64,000 nucleotides of DNA, taken from the NCBI RefSeq assembly GCF_047250385.1, contig NZ_JBLBVM010000056.1:496001-560000 (forward strand), given 5' to 3'. Both the position numbers and the translations under genes were made by a program. The DNA is from Glaciecola sp047250385 (GTDB taxonomy: Bacteria > Pseudomonadota > Gammaproteobacteria > Enterobacterales > Alteromonadaceae). Position 1 is the first letter of the stretch. The number at the start of each line of letters is the position of its first letter. The notes beneath the pieces were generated by a model. That model was not told the origin of the DNA, ran no database searches, and was given only the letters and a program-made list of their open reading frames with translations. Of the stretch, positions 27,089-36,500 are shown piece after piece.

Positions 27089-27121
27089 AAACCAATGCCT
27101 TATAATAAAGCATTGGTTTTT
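27089..27121 (+). terminator. Rho-independent terminator after the uspA-family gene
   Basis: AAACCAATGC (27089-27098) pairs with GCATTGGTTT (27110-27119), with loop CTTATAATAAA, followed by a T-run. Confidence 0.85.
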
Positions 27122-27192
27122 GAGCTCACCGCTACGTTTTCATGTTAAGTAACATTCTTTAAAAACTTTCGACTCTATATTTTAGGAATACA

Positions 27193-28188
27193 ATGGTGAA
27201 GATTGCATTTTTTAACAGCAAGCCATACGACTTAGAGTTCTTTAATTCTGTGAATTCCAAGCATGGCCACATTATTAATTACTACCCTACCCACCTTGCT
27301 CTCGAATCAGTTGCTTTGATTAAAGATGAAACAGTAGTTTGTGCATTCATCAATGATTGCCTAGATGCAGACGTTTTGCATGCTCTGAAAAAGAAAGGCA
27401 TCGAATTGATTGCCTTGCGTTCAGCCGGCTTTAATCATGTTGATTTAGTATGTGCCAAGCAACTTTCGTTGCCGGTCGTAAGAGTCTCATCTTACTCACC
27501 CTACGCAATTGCCGAACACGCCGTTGGACTATTGCAATGTTTGAATCGGCGAATACATCGAGCCTACAATCGAGTCAGAGAAGGTGACTTTTCTTTGCAC
27601 AACTTAATTGGTTTCGACCTACATGGTAAAACTGTGGGTGTCGTTGGCACAGGAAATATTGGGCAAGCCTTTATCCGAATAATGCAGGGCTTTGGCTGTA
27701 GAGTATTGGCTTTTGATCCTGTTGAAAATGATGAATGCATTAAATCCGGTGTTCAATATGTGCCGCTAGAAAGGCTGTTTGAGCAATCAGACATCATTTC
27801 TCTGCATTGTCCTTTGACGCCTCAAACACATCACCTGATAGACAACGAAGCAATTGAGTTAATGAAGGATGACGTGACTATTATTAATACAAGTAGAGGC
27901 AAATTAATTGATACTAAAGCCATTATTCAGGCTCTGAAGCTTGGTAAAATAGGCTTGCTTGGTTTAGACGTTTATGAAGAAGAGGAAGACGTTTTCTTTG
28001 AAGACCTTTCTTCAACTGTGCTGCAAGACGACCAATTATCGCGTCTACTCACATTCCCAAACGTGATTATTACAAGTCACCAAGCTTTCTTCACAAAAGA
28101 AGCTATGCTAAAAATTGCACAAGTCACGCTTACAAACATTAGTCGCTTTGAACACGATGGCATATTAGAAAATGAGGTAGTAGCTTAA
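27193..28188 (+). CDS. ldhA: D-lactate dehydrogenase (fermentative)
   Basis: The 331-residue D-2-hydroxyacid dehydrogenase resembles E. coli LdhA along its length. Matching blocks are LNRRIHRAYNRVREGDFSL, the NAD motif GVVGTGNIGQ, SLHCPLTP, NTSRGKLID (active-site Arg), LDVYEEE (Glu) and TSHQAFFT (His). It reduces pyruvate to D-lactate and regenerates NAD+ when respiration is limited. Its stop overlaps the pfkA start (TAATG), so lactate formation is translationally coupled to a glycolytic enzyme. Confidence 0.9.
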   Translation: MVKIAFFNSKPYDLEFFNSVNSKHGHIINYYPTHLALESVALIKDETVVCAFINDCLDADVLHALKKKGIELIALRSAGFNHVDLVCAKQLSLPVVRVSSYSPYAIAEHAVGLLQCLNRRIHRAYNRVREGDFSLHNLIGFDLHGKTVGVVGTGNIGQAFIRIMQGFGCRVLAFDPVENDECIKSGVQYVPLERLFEQSDIISLHCPLTPQTHHLIDNEAIELMKDDVTIINTSRGKLIDTKAIIQALKLGKIGLLGLDVYEEEEDVFFEDLSSTVLQDDQLSRLLTFPNVIITSHQAFFTKEAMLKIAQVTLTNISRFEHDGILENEVVA

Positions 28189-29270
28189 TGAGAGTTGGAA
28201 TTCTGACCGGTGGCGGTGATTGCCCAGGTATCAACGCGGCCATTCGAGCGGTCGCTAAAAACTTAATTATTAACTACAAAGCTGAAATCATCGGGATTGA
28301 AGATGGCTTTGCAGGATTGATAGAAGAACGCGTTAGACCCTTATCTTACTCGCAATGTAGTGGCATATTATCAACGGGTGGCACAATATTAGGCACGAGC
28401 AACTCAGCAAGTCCTCTTAATTACAAAGGACAGGATTTAAGTGTTCAAGTTTTTGCTTACTATCAGAAGCTGGGGCTTGATGCTTTGGTTGTGATTGGTG
28501 GCGATGGCACAATGTCTATCGCAAATGAACTTTCGAAGATTGGGATGAATATCGTTGGTGTCCCAAAAACCATTGACAATGACTTAGCAGGAACGGACCA
28601 AACCTTTGGTTTTGATACTGCAGTATCGATTGTTACCGACGCCCTCGACCGTTTGCGCACAACGGGTCAATCACACAAGCGAGTGATGATACTAGAAACG
28701 ATGGGACGCTATGCAGGCTGGATTGCGTTGCAATCAGGTATGGCTGGCGGAGCAGATGTCATTCTGGTTCCTGAAATTCCTTATGATATTGATGAAGTTG
28801 CTAAAATTTGCAACTTACGTGCGAGTGAAAAGCAGTTTTCAATTATCGTCGTGGCCGAAGGTGCCATGCAAAAAAGTGGAGAAGCAGTAGTGCGCGAAAC
28901 GATCATGTCGAGTCCTGATACTGTGCGTCTTGGTGGTGTTGGTAATATGCTCAAATTGCAGTTGGAACAAAAAATTGATTCTGAAATACGTTCAACAGCG
29001 CTAGGACATATACAACGAGGCGGCTCCCCTACTGCCTTTGATAGAATATTCGCCAGTAACGTGGGCTGCGCAGCTGCAAGCCTTGTCGCTGAGAAACGCT
29101 TTGGTCGAGTGGTCGTAATGAGGAACAATCAAACGACTGACATTCCACTTGATCAAGCAGCAAACAAAGCGCGTTCTATACCGCTAGACAATATGACCTT
29201 GAGAAACGCACTTTCCTTAGGCATCAGTTTTGGCGACCCAGATATTGTTTTACCATCACAGTCTTTCTAG
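28188..29270 (+). CDS. pfkA: 6-phosphofructokinase, group III-like
   Basis: The 360-residue phosphofructokinase has N-terminal GILTGGGDCPGINA, GGDGT (residues 104-108), the catalytic loop VPKTIDND and fructose-6-phosphate-binding LETMGRYAGWIAL. The position that distinguishes ATP from pyrophosphate enzymes is Gly107 (ATP-like). The second discriminating position is Lys127, as in pyrophosphate-dependent and mixed-group enzymes, not the Gly of typical ATP-PFK. The donor is therefore best called uncertain, ATP more likely. The position after ldhA suggests use during fermentation. Confidence 0.87.
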   Translation: MRVGILTGGGDCPGINAAIRAVAKNLIINYKAEIIGIEDGFAGLIEERVRPLSYSQCSGILSTGGTILGTSNSASPLNYKGQDLSVQVFAYYQKLGLDALVVIGGDGTMSIANELSKIGMNIVGVPKTIDNDLAGTDQTFGFDTAVSIVTDALDRLRTTGQSHKRVMILETMGRYAGWIALQSGMAGGADVILVPEIPYDIDEVAKICNLRASEKQFSIIVVAEGAMQKSGEAVVRETIMSSPDTVRLGGVGNMLKLQLEQKIDSEIRSTALGHIQRGGSPTAFDRIFASNVGCAAASLVAEKRFGRVVVMRNNQTTDIPLDQAANKARSIPLDNMTLRNALSLGISFGDPDIVLPSQSF

Positions 29271-29326
29271 CGCTATGATAAGTGTTAAAGAAGGACTGTT
29301 TTAGCATCGCAATCGGTTTTTTAAAA

Positions 29327-30730
29327 TCAAAACACCATCGATTCACCAATGCGTGGTACTTTTGCCCTGATGTTTTGCTCGCTCCATAGTTTGGCTCTAA
29401 GAACATCTAAAGCTTTCGGCTCTCCATGCACTAGTACAACGCAAGGATTGGTCTCAAAACCGCGAATCCAATCAAGTAACTCATCTTGCCCCGCATGAGC
29501 CGAAAAGCCACCTAGCGTCTCTATTTTTGCTTTAACGGCAAAGTCATCATTAAACATTTTAATATGAGTCTTACCATCAACTAAGAGCCTACCGAGAGTG
29601 CCATTAGCTTGATACCCGCAAAATATAATCGTATTTCGCGTATCCCATATGCGTTGCTTAAAATGATGGCGAATGCGTCCACCAGTGCACATCCCACTTC
29701 CTGCAATAATAATTGCACCTTTTTGTATTCGGTTTATCGCAATCGACTCATCGACACTCACAGCCAAAAAGAGGTTGGGTATAAAGTCTTTCAAGATAGA
29801 ATGTGCTTTGGGTGTCGATTCTTGTATTTCCTGTTGATCCAAGGAGCGAAACCACCTGTCATAAACTCGTGTAACCTCAATTGCCATAGGGCTATCAAGT
29901 GCTACTTGCCAATCATCTAGTAATCCTTGACTATGCAGCATCCCCAAGTAAAACAGGATCTCTTGAGTTCTTCCCACTGCAAAGGCGGGGATCATGATAT
30001 TTCCACCGCGCGCATGTGTATCTATAAGGATTGTTTTCAATTCAGCCAGAGTATTTTCAATATCCTTGTGATTTCGATCACCATAAGTCCCCTCCATTAG
30101 CACGACGTCGGCTTCTTTAATAACACTTGGGTCCTTCATTAAGACAGCATTCTTATTACCTAAATCTCCGGAAAACACCAGTTTCTTTTGCTCTCCATTT
30201 TCTTCAATGAACAGTTCTACGATGGCTGAACCGAGGATGTGCCCTGCGTCTTGAAACCTGAGCTCCAAACCATTCATTATCTCAATTCGCTGGTTGTATG
30301 GTTTCCCCTTACACAGTTTGAGTGCTTCCTCTACATCTTCTTCCGTGTATTGGGGTTCAAGGGCTTCTTTTCCCTTTCTCGCTCGGCGTATATTCTCTCT
30401 GGCCAAATCACTGTGGTATAAGCTCGCGGAATCTTTCAGCATAATGTCGAGCAAGCCTGCCGTTGCTTCAGAGCAATAAATGACACCTTCAAAACCCTGA
30501 TTAACTAATCTTGGCAACATACCACTGTGATCTAAATGAGCGTGCGATAGAAAAACAGCTTTTATAGTCTTTGGGTTAAATTCAAAGTACTCGTCTTGGA
30601 CTCTCTTAACTGAACTGCCACCTTGATGCATTCCGCAATCAAGAAGGAAGCGGCCTAAGTGCTTTGATTCAACGAGATGACAAGAGCCTGTTACCTCTTG
30701 TGCCCCGCCGTGAAAAGTAATCGTTGCCAT
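29327..30730 (-). CDS. Beta-CASP metallo-beta-lactamase ribonuclease
   Basis: The 467-residue protein has the HAHLDHSG motif (63-70), GHILGSA, FSGDLG, and the beta-CASP motifs (PAFAVGRTQEILFYL, SGMCTGGR, GFSAHAGQDEL, VHGEPKAL). It matches the bacterial CPSF/Ysh1-like family, which are zinc-dependent RNA endo- or exonucleases. A perfect FNR/Anr box lies 64 bases upstream. It is convergent with pfkA and probably co-regulated with the fermentation genes. Confidence 0.88.
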   Translation of the reverse strand: MATITFHGGAQEVTGSCHLVESKHLGRFLLDCGMHQGGSSVKRVQDEYFEFNPKTIKAVFLSHAHLDHSGMLPRLVNQGFEGVIYCSEATAGLLDIMLKDSASLYHSDLARENIRRARKGKEALEPQYTEEDVEEALKLCKGKPYNQRIEIMNGLELRFQDAGHILGSAIVELFIEENGEQKKLVFSGDLGNKNAVLMKDPSVIKEADVVLMEGTYGDRNHKDIENTLAELKTILIDTHARGGNIMIPAFAVGRTQEILFYLGMLHSQGLLDDWQVALDSPMAIEVTRVYDRWFRSLDQQEIQESTPKAHSILKDFIPNLFLAVSVDESIAINRIQKGAIIIAGSGMCTGGRIRHHFKQRIWDTRNTIIFCGYQANGTLGRLLVDGKTHIKMFNDDFAVKAKIETLGGFSAHAGQDELLDWIRGFETNPCVVLVHGEPKALDVLRAKLWSEQNIRAKVPRIGESMVF

Positions 30731-30793
30731 AACTTGCTCCCAATTAAATTGACTAATTAATCGTCAGCTTAGCCCCTTTGCCTTTTGTAAAAC

Positions 30794-30807
30794 TTGATTA
30801 GTATCAA
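30794..30807 (-). promoter_or_regulatory. Perfect FNR/Anr box before the beta-CASP gene
   Basis: TTGAT-TAGT-ATCAA is an exact match to the FNR/Anr consensus. On the minus strand a TAAGCT hexamer (30766-30771) is placed 32 bases from the box centre, as in a class II activated promoter. The gene start is 64 bases away. Confidence 0.7.
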
Positions 30808-30903
30808 TGTTTGATGTTTGAGCGTATTTAGCCGCAAATGCATTTAGTTGAGCGAGATGTAGTGCTAAATGCATATTCAGCTCAAAGCTAATCTGGTTAA
30901 TGA

Positions 30904-30917
30904 TTGATCAGCGTCAA
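30904..30917 (+). promoter_or_regulatory. Near-consensus FNR/Anr box before the cytochrome c gene
   Basis: TTGAT-CAGC-GTCAA differs from the consensus at one base. It lies 74 bases before the ATG of the cytochrome c gene and 103 bases from the other box in the same divergent intergenic region. The expected -10 is weak (AAGAT-like). Confidence 0.55.
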
Positions 30918-30991
30918 TTAAAGTTTTGCTCAAAGTGTCAAGATGAAAGTGCGTCATTTTTAATCATTTACACCAAGTTAAAGGAATCAAA

Positions 30992-31459
30992 ATGAACATT
31001 AAATTATTACTAGCAATTCTAATCAGCAGCTCGCTGCTTTTTGCATGCAGTCAGGGTGCAGATTCTCCAAAGGGATTTAGTTTACCGAAGGGTGATGCGG
31101 TAAAAGGTGAATTAGCGTTTAAGAAACACAAATGTGTTGCTTGCCATAGCGTTGAAGGTTTTGAAGACGAATCGGTCAAGAAAGAGTTTGAAAGACCTAT
31201 TCAACTCGGCGTGACTTCGTCGATTGTAAAAACTTACGGGCAACTGGTAACTTCAGTCATCAATCCCTCACATAAAATAGCTGGGCAGGCTATCGGAATC
31301 GATAATATAAAGAACCCAGACGGCACTTCTGCAATGCCGATTTACAATGATGTTATGACCGTGAATGAACTGATTGATATCGTCACGTATTTACAGCCGA
31401 AGTATAAGGTTAAGCCTATGCGTTACACTCAATATCAGCAATATTACAACCTTAATTAA
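30992..31459 (+). CDS. Monohaem cytochrome c lipoprotein
   Basis: The 155-residue protein has a lipobox (LLFAC, Cys19), a haem c site CVACH (Cys48, Cys51, His52) and a probable axial Met in SAMPIYND. The fold GELAFKKHKC...IVTYLQP is a class I cytochrome c. It is likely periplasmic and membrane-anchored, passing electrons in a respiratory or detoxifying chain. It is divergent from the beta-CASP gene, with FNR-like boxes between them. Confidence 0.88.
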   Translation: MNIKLLLAILISSSLLFACSQGADSPKGFSLPKGDAVKGELAFKKHKCVACHSVEGFEDESVKKEFERPIQLGVTSSIVKTYGQLVTSVINPSHKIAGQAIGIDNIKNPDGTSAMPIYNDVMTVNELIDIVTYLQPKYKVKPMRYTQYQQYYNLN

Positions 31460-31527
31460 ATTAGCTTGTGAGTCAGTTTATTCGACGCTTTTAACGTGCA
31501 GTTTTATAGGTAGATGGGAGTTGCATA

Positions 31528-32142
31528 CTAAGCAGTTTGTAACTTCCCTAAATACATACTGATTAATTTCGCTGCATTATCTTGCATTGAAAATGTGTCG
31601 GGATCCTCGAGGTATTCAATCGCTATACCACGCAAATAAGCACTTATGCCAATCGCCAAAAGCATTGAATCTGTATTTTTGGGAAGGACACCCTGCTCAA
31701 TTGCTTTATCGAAGTACTTCGATAAAGCAATTAATTTAAGCTTTTTTCTTTCATTAAATCTTTCTTTACTTTGAGCAAATTCACCCGAGTAGTCGCAGCG
31801 CAACAAAAACAAGGTTGCTATTTCTTTCTTTTTTTCGTCTTTTTCTAAATCGATAAGAACTTCAGTGCAGACCTTCTTTAACTGAGTAATTGCATTCGCG
31901 CTAACGGCTTCAACACCATCTGTGATCACTTGAATAAAGGGAGTATGCAATTGCTCGTGAAGTGCTTCGAAAATTTCCTGTTTACTCGCAAAGTGCCAAT
32001 AGACAGCACCTCTCGTCACATTAGCTTTTTTTGCAATTTTTTCTAAAGAGCTTTTTGCAACACCGTCCTCACTGAAAACGACAACGGCAGCGTCCAAGAT
32101 TGATTGTTTCGTAATGTCCGCATCTTCTTTGGTTTTTCTCAT
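31528..32142 (-). CDS. acrR: TetR-family repressor of AcrR type
   Basis: The protein resembles AcrR from MRKTKEDADITKQSILDAA onward, with HTH SSLEKIAKKANVTRGAVYWHFASKQEIF. I chose the ATG at 32142, which matches the AcrR N-terminus, over a GTG at 32178. The C-terminal ligand domain is variable. It is divergent from acrA and faces an AcrR-like operator embedded in the acrA promoter, so it should repress the pump until an inducer binds. Confidence 0.88.
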   Translation of the reverse strand: MRKTKEDADITKQSILDAAVVVFSEDGVAKSSLEKIAKKANVTRGAVYWHFASKQEIFEALHEQLHTPFIQVITDGVEAVSANAITQLKKVCTEVLIDLEKDEKKKEIATLFLLRCDYSGEFAQSKERFNERKKLKLIALSKYFDKAIEQGVLPKNTDSMLLAIGISAYLRGIAIEYLEDPDTFSMQDNAAKLISMYLGKLQTA

Positions 32143-32241
32143 TACTACGTATTGCTCCGAGGCTTCTGTTTGAGTCACTTTGTAATTATACTTTTTTTGT
32201 CATTCCGCTCAAAAAAGTTCTTTCAAACTAATCGAGTGAAA

Positions 32242-32270
32242 TTGACAACATACATCCATGTATGTATATT
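32242..32270 (+). promoter_or_regulatory. acrA promoter with embedded AcrR-type operator
   Basis: TTGACA (32242-32247) and TATATT (32265-32270) are separated by exactly 17 bases. The spacer is filled by ACATACAT-CC-ATGTATGT (32248-32265), an inverted repeat with eight-base arms that closely resembles the E. coli AcrR operator. A bound repressor would block both elements. The acrA ATG is 60 bases downstream. Confidence 0.85.
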
Positions 32271-32329
32271 ACGATAATCAATTAATTAGAGCTTGTCCAG
32301 CCTAATCATTTTCTTCTCAAGGTTTACAT

Positions 32330-33454
32330 ATGAATTCATTTAGAATCTGCGTCGTGATGGCATTGTTAACAACAGTTTATGCTTGTTCAGATGCCAGCAA
32401 GAGCCCACAGGGTCAAATGCAACAGCCTGCACCTAGCGTCTCGTTTATTACTTTAGAAAAACAGAAAGTAGAGATATCGATGGACTTACCTGGTCGTGTG
32501 ACACCTTTCAGGCAATCTCATGTTCGTCCTCAAGTTGATGGTGTTATTATCAAGCGTTTCTTTGAAGAAGGTGCGCAAGTAAAGCAAGGTCAGCAGTTGT
32601 ACCAAATTGATGATGCACGCTATAAGGCGCAGTTAAACAGCGCCCTTGCTGATGTTAAAAGTGCCGTAGCTAATCAGAAAACGATGCAAGCTAAAGCAGC
32701 TCGTTATAAAGACCTAGTCTCAAGAAATGCTGTAAGTCAGCAAGATTATGACGACGTCATTGCACAAAACGAACAAGCAAACGCAAAAATCAGCGTAGCG
32801 GAGGCTCAGGTAGACGTAGCTCAAGTTAACGTTGACTACACAAAAGTGTACGCGCCTATCGATGGTCGTATTAGCCGTTCATATGTGACTGAAGGCGCAT
32901 TGGTAACTAGCAACCAAGCGCAGCAACTTGCCTCAATTACTCAGCTAGATCCCATTTATATTGATATGCAAGAATCTGGCTCTGCAATTCTTGAGCTACG
33001 AAAAGAAATGCAACAAATACAGGAGTTGCCGGTAACTCTATTAATCAATGAGACGAGTAATGAATTCTATGCTCATCAAGGCCGTCTAAAATTTTCCGAA
33101 GTCACCATTGATCAGAGCACAGGCGCCGTGACTCTACGCGCAATAGTGCCAAATCCAGATGGCATTTTACTACCTGGACTCTTTGTTAAAACAAGAGTGC
33201 ATGTGGGAGCAAAGGAAGCAGTTTTGATCCCACATCGCGCCACCATGCGTCAAGCAGATGGTAGCTTAGTCATCTATTTGGTCGATGATAAAAACGTCGT
33301 TGTTGCTAAGAAAATAAATCCCATTAAATCCATCGGCTCAGACTATGCTGTTAGTACTGATATTGAGTCTGGCGAGAGACTCATCATAAGTGGCTACCAG
33401 AAAGTCAGACCCGGAGTTGTGGTAAATCCACAGCCTTGGAAACCTAATAAATAA
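32330..33454 (+). CDS. acrA: RND efflux periplasmic adaptor (AcrA-like)
   Basis: The 374-residue membrane-fusion protein has a lipobox (VYAC, Cys19). It has the barrel-sandwich halves (FRQSHVRPQVDGVIIKRFFEEGAQVKQGQQLYQID and VNVDYTKVYAPIDGRISRSYVTEGALV), a coiled-coil hairpin between them, and beta-barrel and membrane-proximal domains at the C-terminus. It connects the AcrB-type pump to an outer-membrane channel, which is not encoded here. Confidence 0.92.
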   Translation: MNSFRICVVMALLTTVYACSDASKSPQGQMQQPAPSVSFITLEKQKVEISMDLPGRVTPFRQSHVRPQVDGVIIKRFFEEGAQVKQGQQLYQIDDARYKAQLNSALADVKSAVANQKTMQAKAARYKDLVSRNAVSQQDYDDVIAQNEQANAKISVAEAQVDVAQVNVDYTKVYAPIDGRISRSYVTEGALVTSNQAQQLASITQLDPIYIDMQESGSAILELRKEMQQIQELPVTLLINETSNEFYAHQGRLKFSEVTIDQSTGAVTLRAIVPNPDGILLPGLFVKTRVHVGAKEAVLIPHRATMRQADGSLVIYLVDDKNVVVAKKINPIKSIGSDYAVSTDIESGERLIISGYQKVRPGVVVNPQPWKPNK

Positions 33455-33469
33455 CACGCTAGGCTAGTC

Positions 33470-33499
33470 ACCACATGATACTTATCAGTGTGGTTTTTA
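33470..33499 (+). terminator. Terminator-like hairpin between acrA and acrB
   Basis: ACCACATGAT (33470-33479) pairs with ATCA-g-TGTGGT (33484-33494, one bulged G), followed by TTTTATTTT. It lies 16 bases after the acrA stop and 35 bases before the acrB start. It may lower or attenuate acrB transcription, or protect the acrA mRNA end. Confidence 0.65.
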
Positions 33500-33533
33500 T
33501 TTTCATTTTACAAAAGAATTAGGAAGACAATTT

Positions 33534-36500
33534 ATGGCTGGCTTTTTCATCGAACGCCCTGTTTTTGCATGGGTTCTTGCCATCATCACAATGCTAACAG
33601 GTGTGCTTGCAATTACTTCTCTGCCAGTTGAGCAATATCCTAAAGTGGCACCGCCAACCGTATCTATCAGTGCGGTTTACCCCGGAGCATCAGCCGAAAC
33701 AGTTGAAAACTCGGTTACTCAAGTTATTGAACAAAGCCTTTCAGGCATCGATAACTTAAGCTACTTTTCATCCAGCAGCGCCAACAATTCTGTCAACATT
33801 ACTTTGAGCTTTGCACCGGGCACCGACCCTGACATCGCTCAAGTTCAAACGCAAAATAAAGTACAAGGCATCATTTCATTATTGCCACAGCAAGTGCAAC
33901 AACAAGGCGTGACGGTTAATAAGTCTAATGCTGCCTTTGCGCTTGTTATTGGCTTTTATTCTGATAATGAAGACATAAGCCAATATGATCTAAGTGATCT
34001 GTTGGTGTCTCAATTTCGTGATCCCATTTCAAGAATTAACGGTGTCGGCAGCGTCCGCGTATTTGGTGCACAGCGTTCAATGCGAATTTGGTTGGACCCT
34101 GCAAAACTGTACAGTTTTAACTTAACACCTGTTGATGTGCGGAATGCGGTTACGGTTCAAAATACGGATGTATCCGCGGGACAATTAGGCGGTATGCCTT
34201 CAATTGAAGGTCAGCAAATAAACGCTACAATACAAGCACAATCGCGCCTGAAAACTGTAGAAGATTTTGAGCGAATTGTTTTAAGAGTGAATACTGATGG
34301 ATCTCAGGTTAGAGTGAGAGATGTCGCCAGAATTGAACTCGGTGCTGAGTCTTACGATACGATAGTGCGATATAAGCGCAAACCTGCATCAGGCATGGCC
34401 GTCAGTTTAGCTACTGGGGCAAATGCACTAAAGACTATAGAGAGAGTTAAAGCAAGAGTTGATGAACTTAAGACAACCCTTCCCGATGGGGTTCAAGTAG
34501 TTTATCCCTTGGACACAGCGCCGTTTATCGAGTTGTCTATAAAATCTGTTGTTCAAACTCTCATTGAAGCCGTCATTTTAGTGTTTCTGGTAATGCTTTT
34601 GTTTTTACAAAACTGGCGAGCGACACTTATCCCGACCATTGCGGTACCCGTTGTTTTACTAGGCACTTTTTCAGTGCTCTTTGCTTTTGGCTTCAGTATA
34701 AATGTATTAACTATGTTTGCTATGGTCTTGGCGATCGGCTTACTTGTTGATGATGCAATCGTAGTCGTTGAAAACGTTGAGCGCATAATGGACGAAGAAG
34801 GGTTATCTCCTAAAGAGGCAACCAAAAAATCCATGAAACAAATTACTGGCGCGTTAGTCGGCATCACTGCCGTGTTGTCTGCCGTATTTATTCCGATGGC
34901 TTTCTTTAGTGGTTCGGCTGGTGCGATTTATCGTCAGTTTTCAATCACTATAGTATCCGCAATGGGCTTTTCCGTACTGGTAGCGATTGTTCTATCACCC
35001 TCTTTATGCGCTACATTGTTGAAGCCTCATGATCCAAACAAAGATCGTAACAAAGGATTCATAGGCTGGTTCAATAGAAGCTTTAACAAAGGTCGTGACG
35101 GCTATGAGCAAGCCGCCTCTCACATCGCGAAGCGAGTTAAGCGTTATCTCGTAATTTACGGTGCACTTGTAGGCGTTATGGTCATTATTTTTGTTCGATT
35201 ACCTACTTCATTTTTACCTAGTGAAGATCAGGGAAGTATTTTTGTGCTCTTAAGCACACCTCCTGGGTCAACAGCACAACGAACTCTAGAGTCGGTAAAA
35301 CAAGCGGAAGATTTCTTCTTAGATACGCACGGAGACATAACGTCTGACATGTTTACCGTTGTAGGTTTTAGCTTTGCAGGCCAAGCACAAAATGCAGCGA
35401 TGGGTTTTGTTCACTTAGTTGATTGGGATAAACGAGACGATTCCAATAGTGCTTTTGCAATTGTTAACCAGGCATACGGTGCGTTTTCGCAAATACAGGA
35501 TGCTACCGCCTTCCCTATTTTACCGCCGCCTATTCAAGAATTAGGCAATGCGACCGGTTTTAACATGCAACTGGTAGATAGAACTGGTGCTGGTCATGAA
35601 GCCTTAATGAATGCACGAAATCGCTTGTTAGGCATGGCTGCACAAAATCCGAAACTGGCCGGTGTGCGCCCTAATGGCCTATCCGACGTAGCGCAATTCA
35701 AGATAGATATCGATAGCGAAAAAGCCTCTGCGCTTGGCTTGCCTTTGAGCGACATTAATAGTGCTTTACAAATTGCTTGGGGTTCGAGTTACGTGAATGA
35801 TTTCATTGATAACGGCCGAATTAAACGCGTTTATATGCAAGCTGATGCTGCGCACAGAATGGTGCCTGAAGACTTACAGAAATGGTACGTGCGTAATAAC
35901 AATGGCGAAATGGTGGCCTTTAGTGCTTTTGCTACAACGCAATGGACGTACGGTTCACCTAAACTTGAACGCTTCAACGGTATATCCTCTGTGAATATTC
36001 AAGGTAACCCTGCGCAAGGTATCTCCACAGGTGAGGCGATGGCGGAAATGGAACGCATGGTGAGTGAATTGAACGGCGGTTTTGGTGTTGATTGGGCTGG
36101 TCTTTCATATGAAGAGAAGGCTGCAGGTTCGCAATCTGGGCAACTTTACCTTCTCTCGATTTTAGTCGTTTTCCTATGTTTAGCAGCTTTATATGAAAGT
36201 TGGTCAGTGCCCATATCAGTGCTCATGGTTGTTCCACTGGGGATACTAGGTGCTGTTGTTGCCGCCTTTATTTTCAAACTGCCAAATGATATTTATCTGC
36301 AAGTCGCGTTTTTAACAACCGTTGGCTTAGCAGCTAAAAATGCCATATTGATTGTTGAATTTGCGAAAGATCAAGTTGAGAAAGGTGTAGATGTATTAAG
36401 CGCCGTTTCAATTGCAGCAAAACAACGCTTCAGACCGATTATAATGACATCAATGGCTTTCATACTTGGAGTAACGCCGCTCGCTATATCAAATGGCGCT

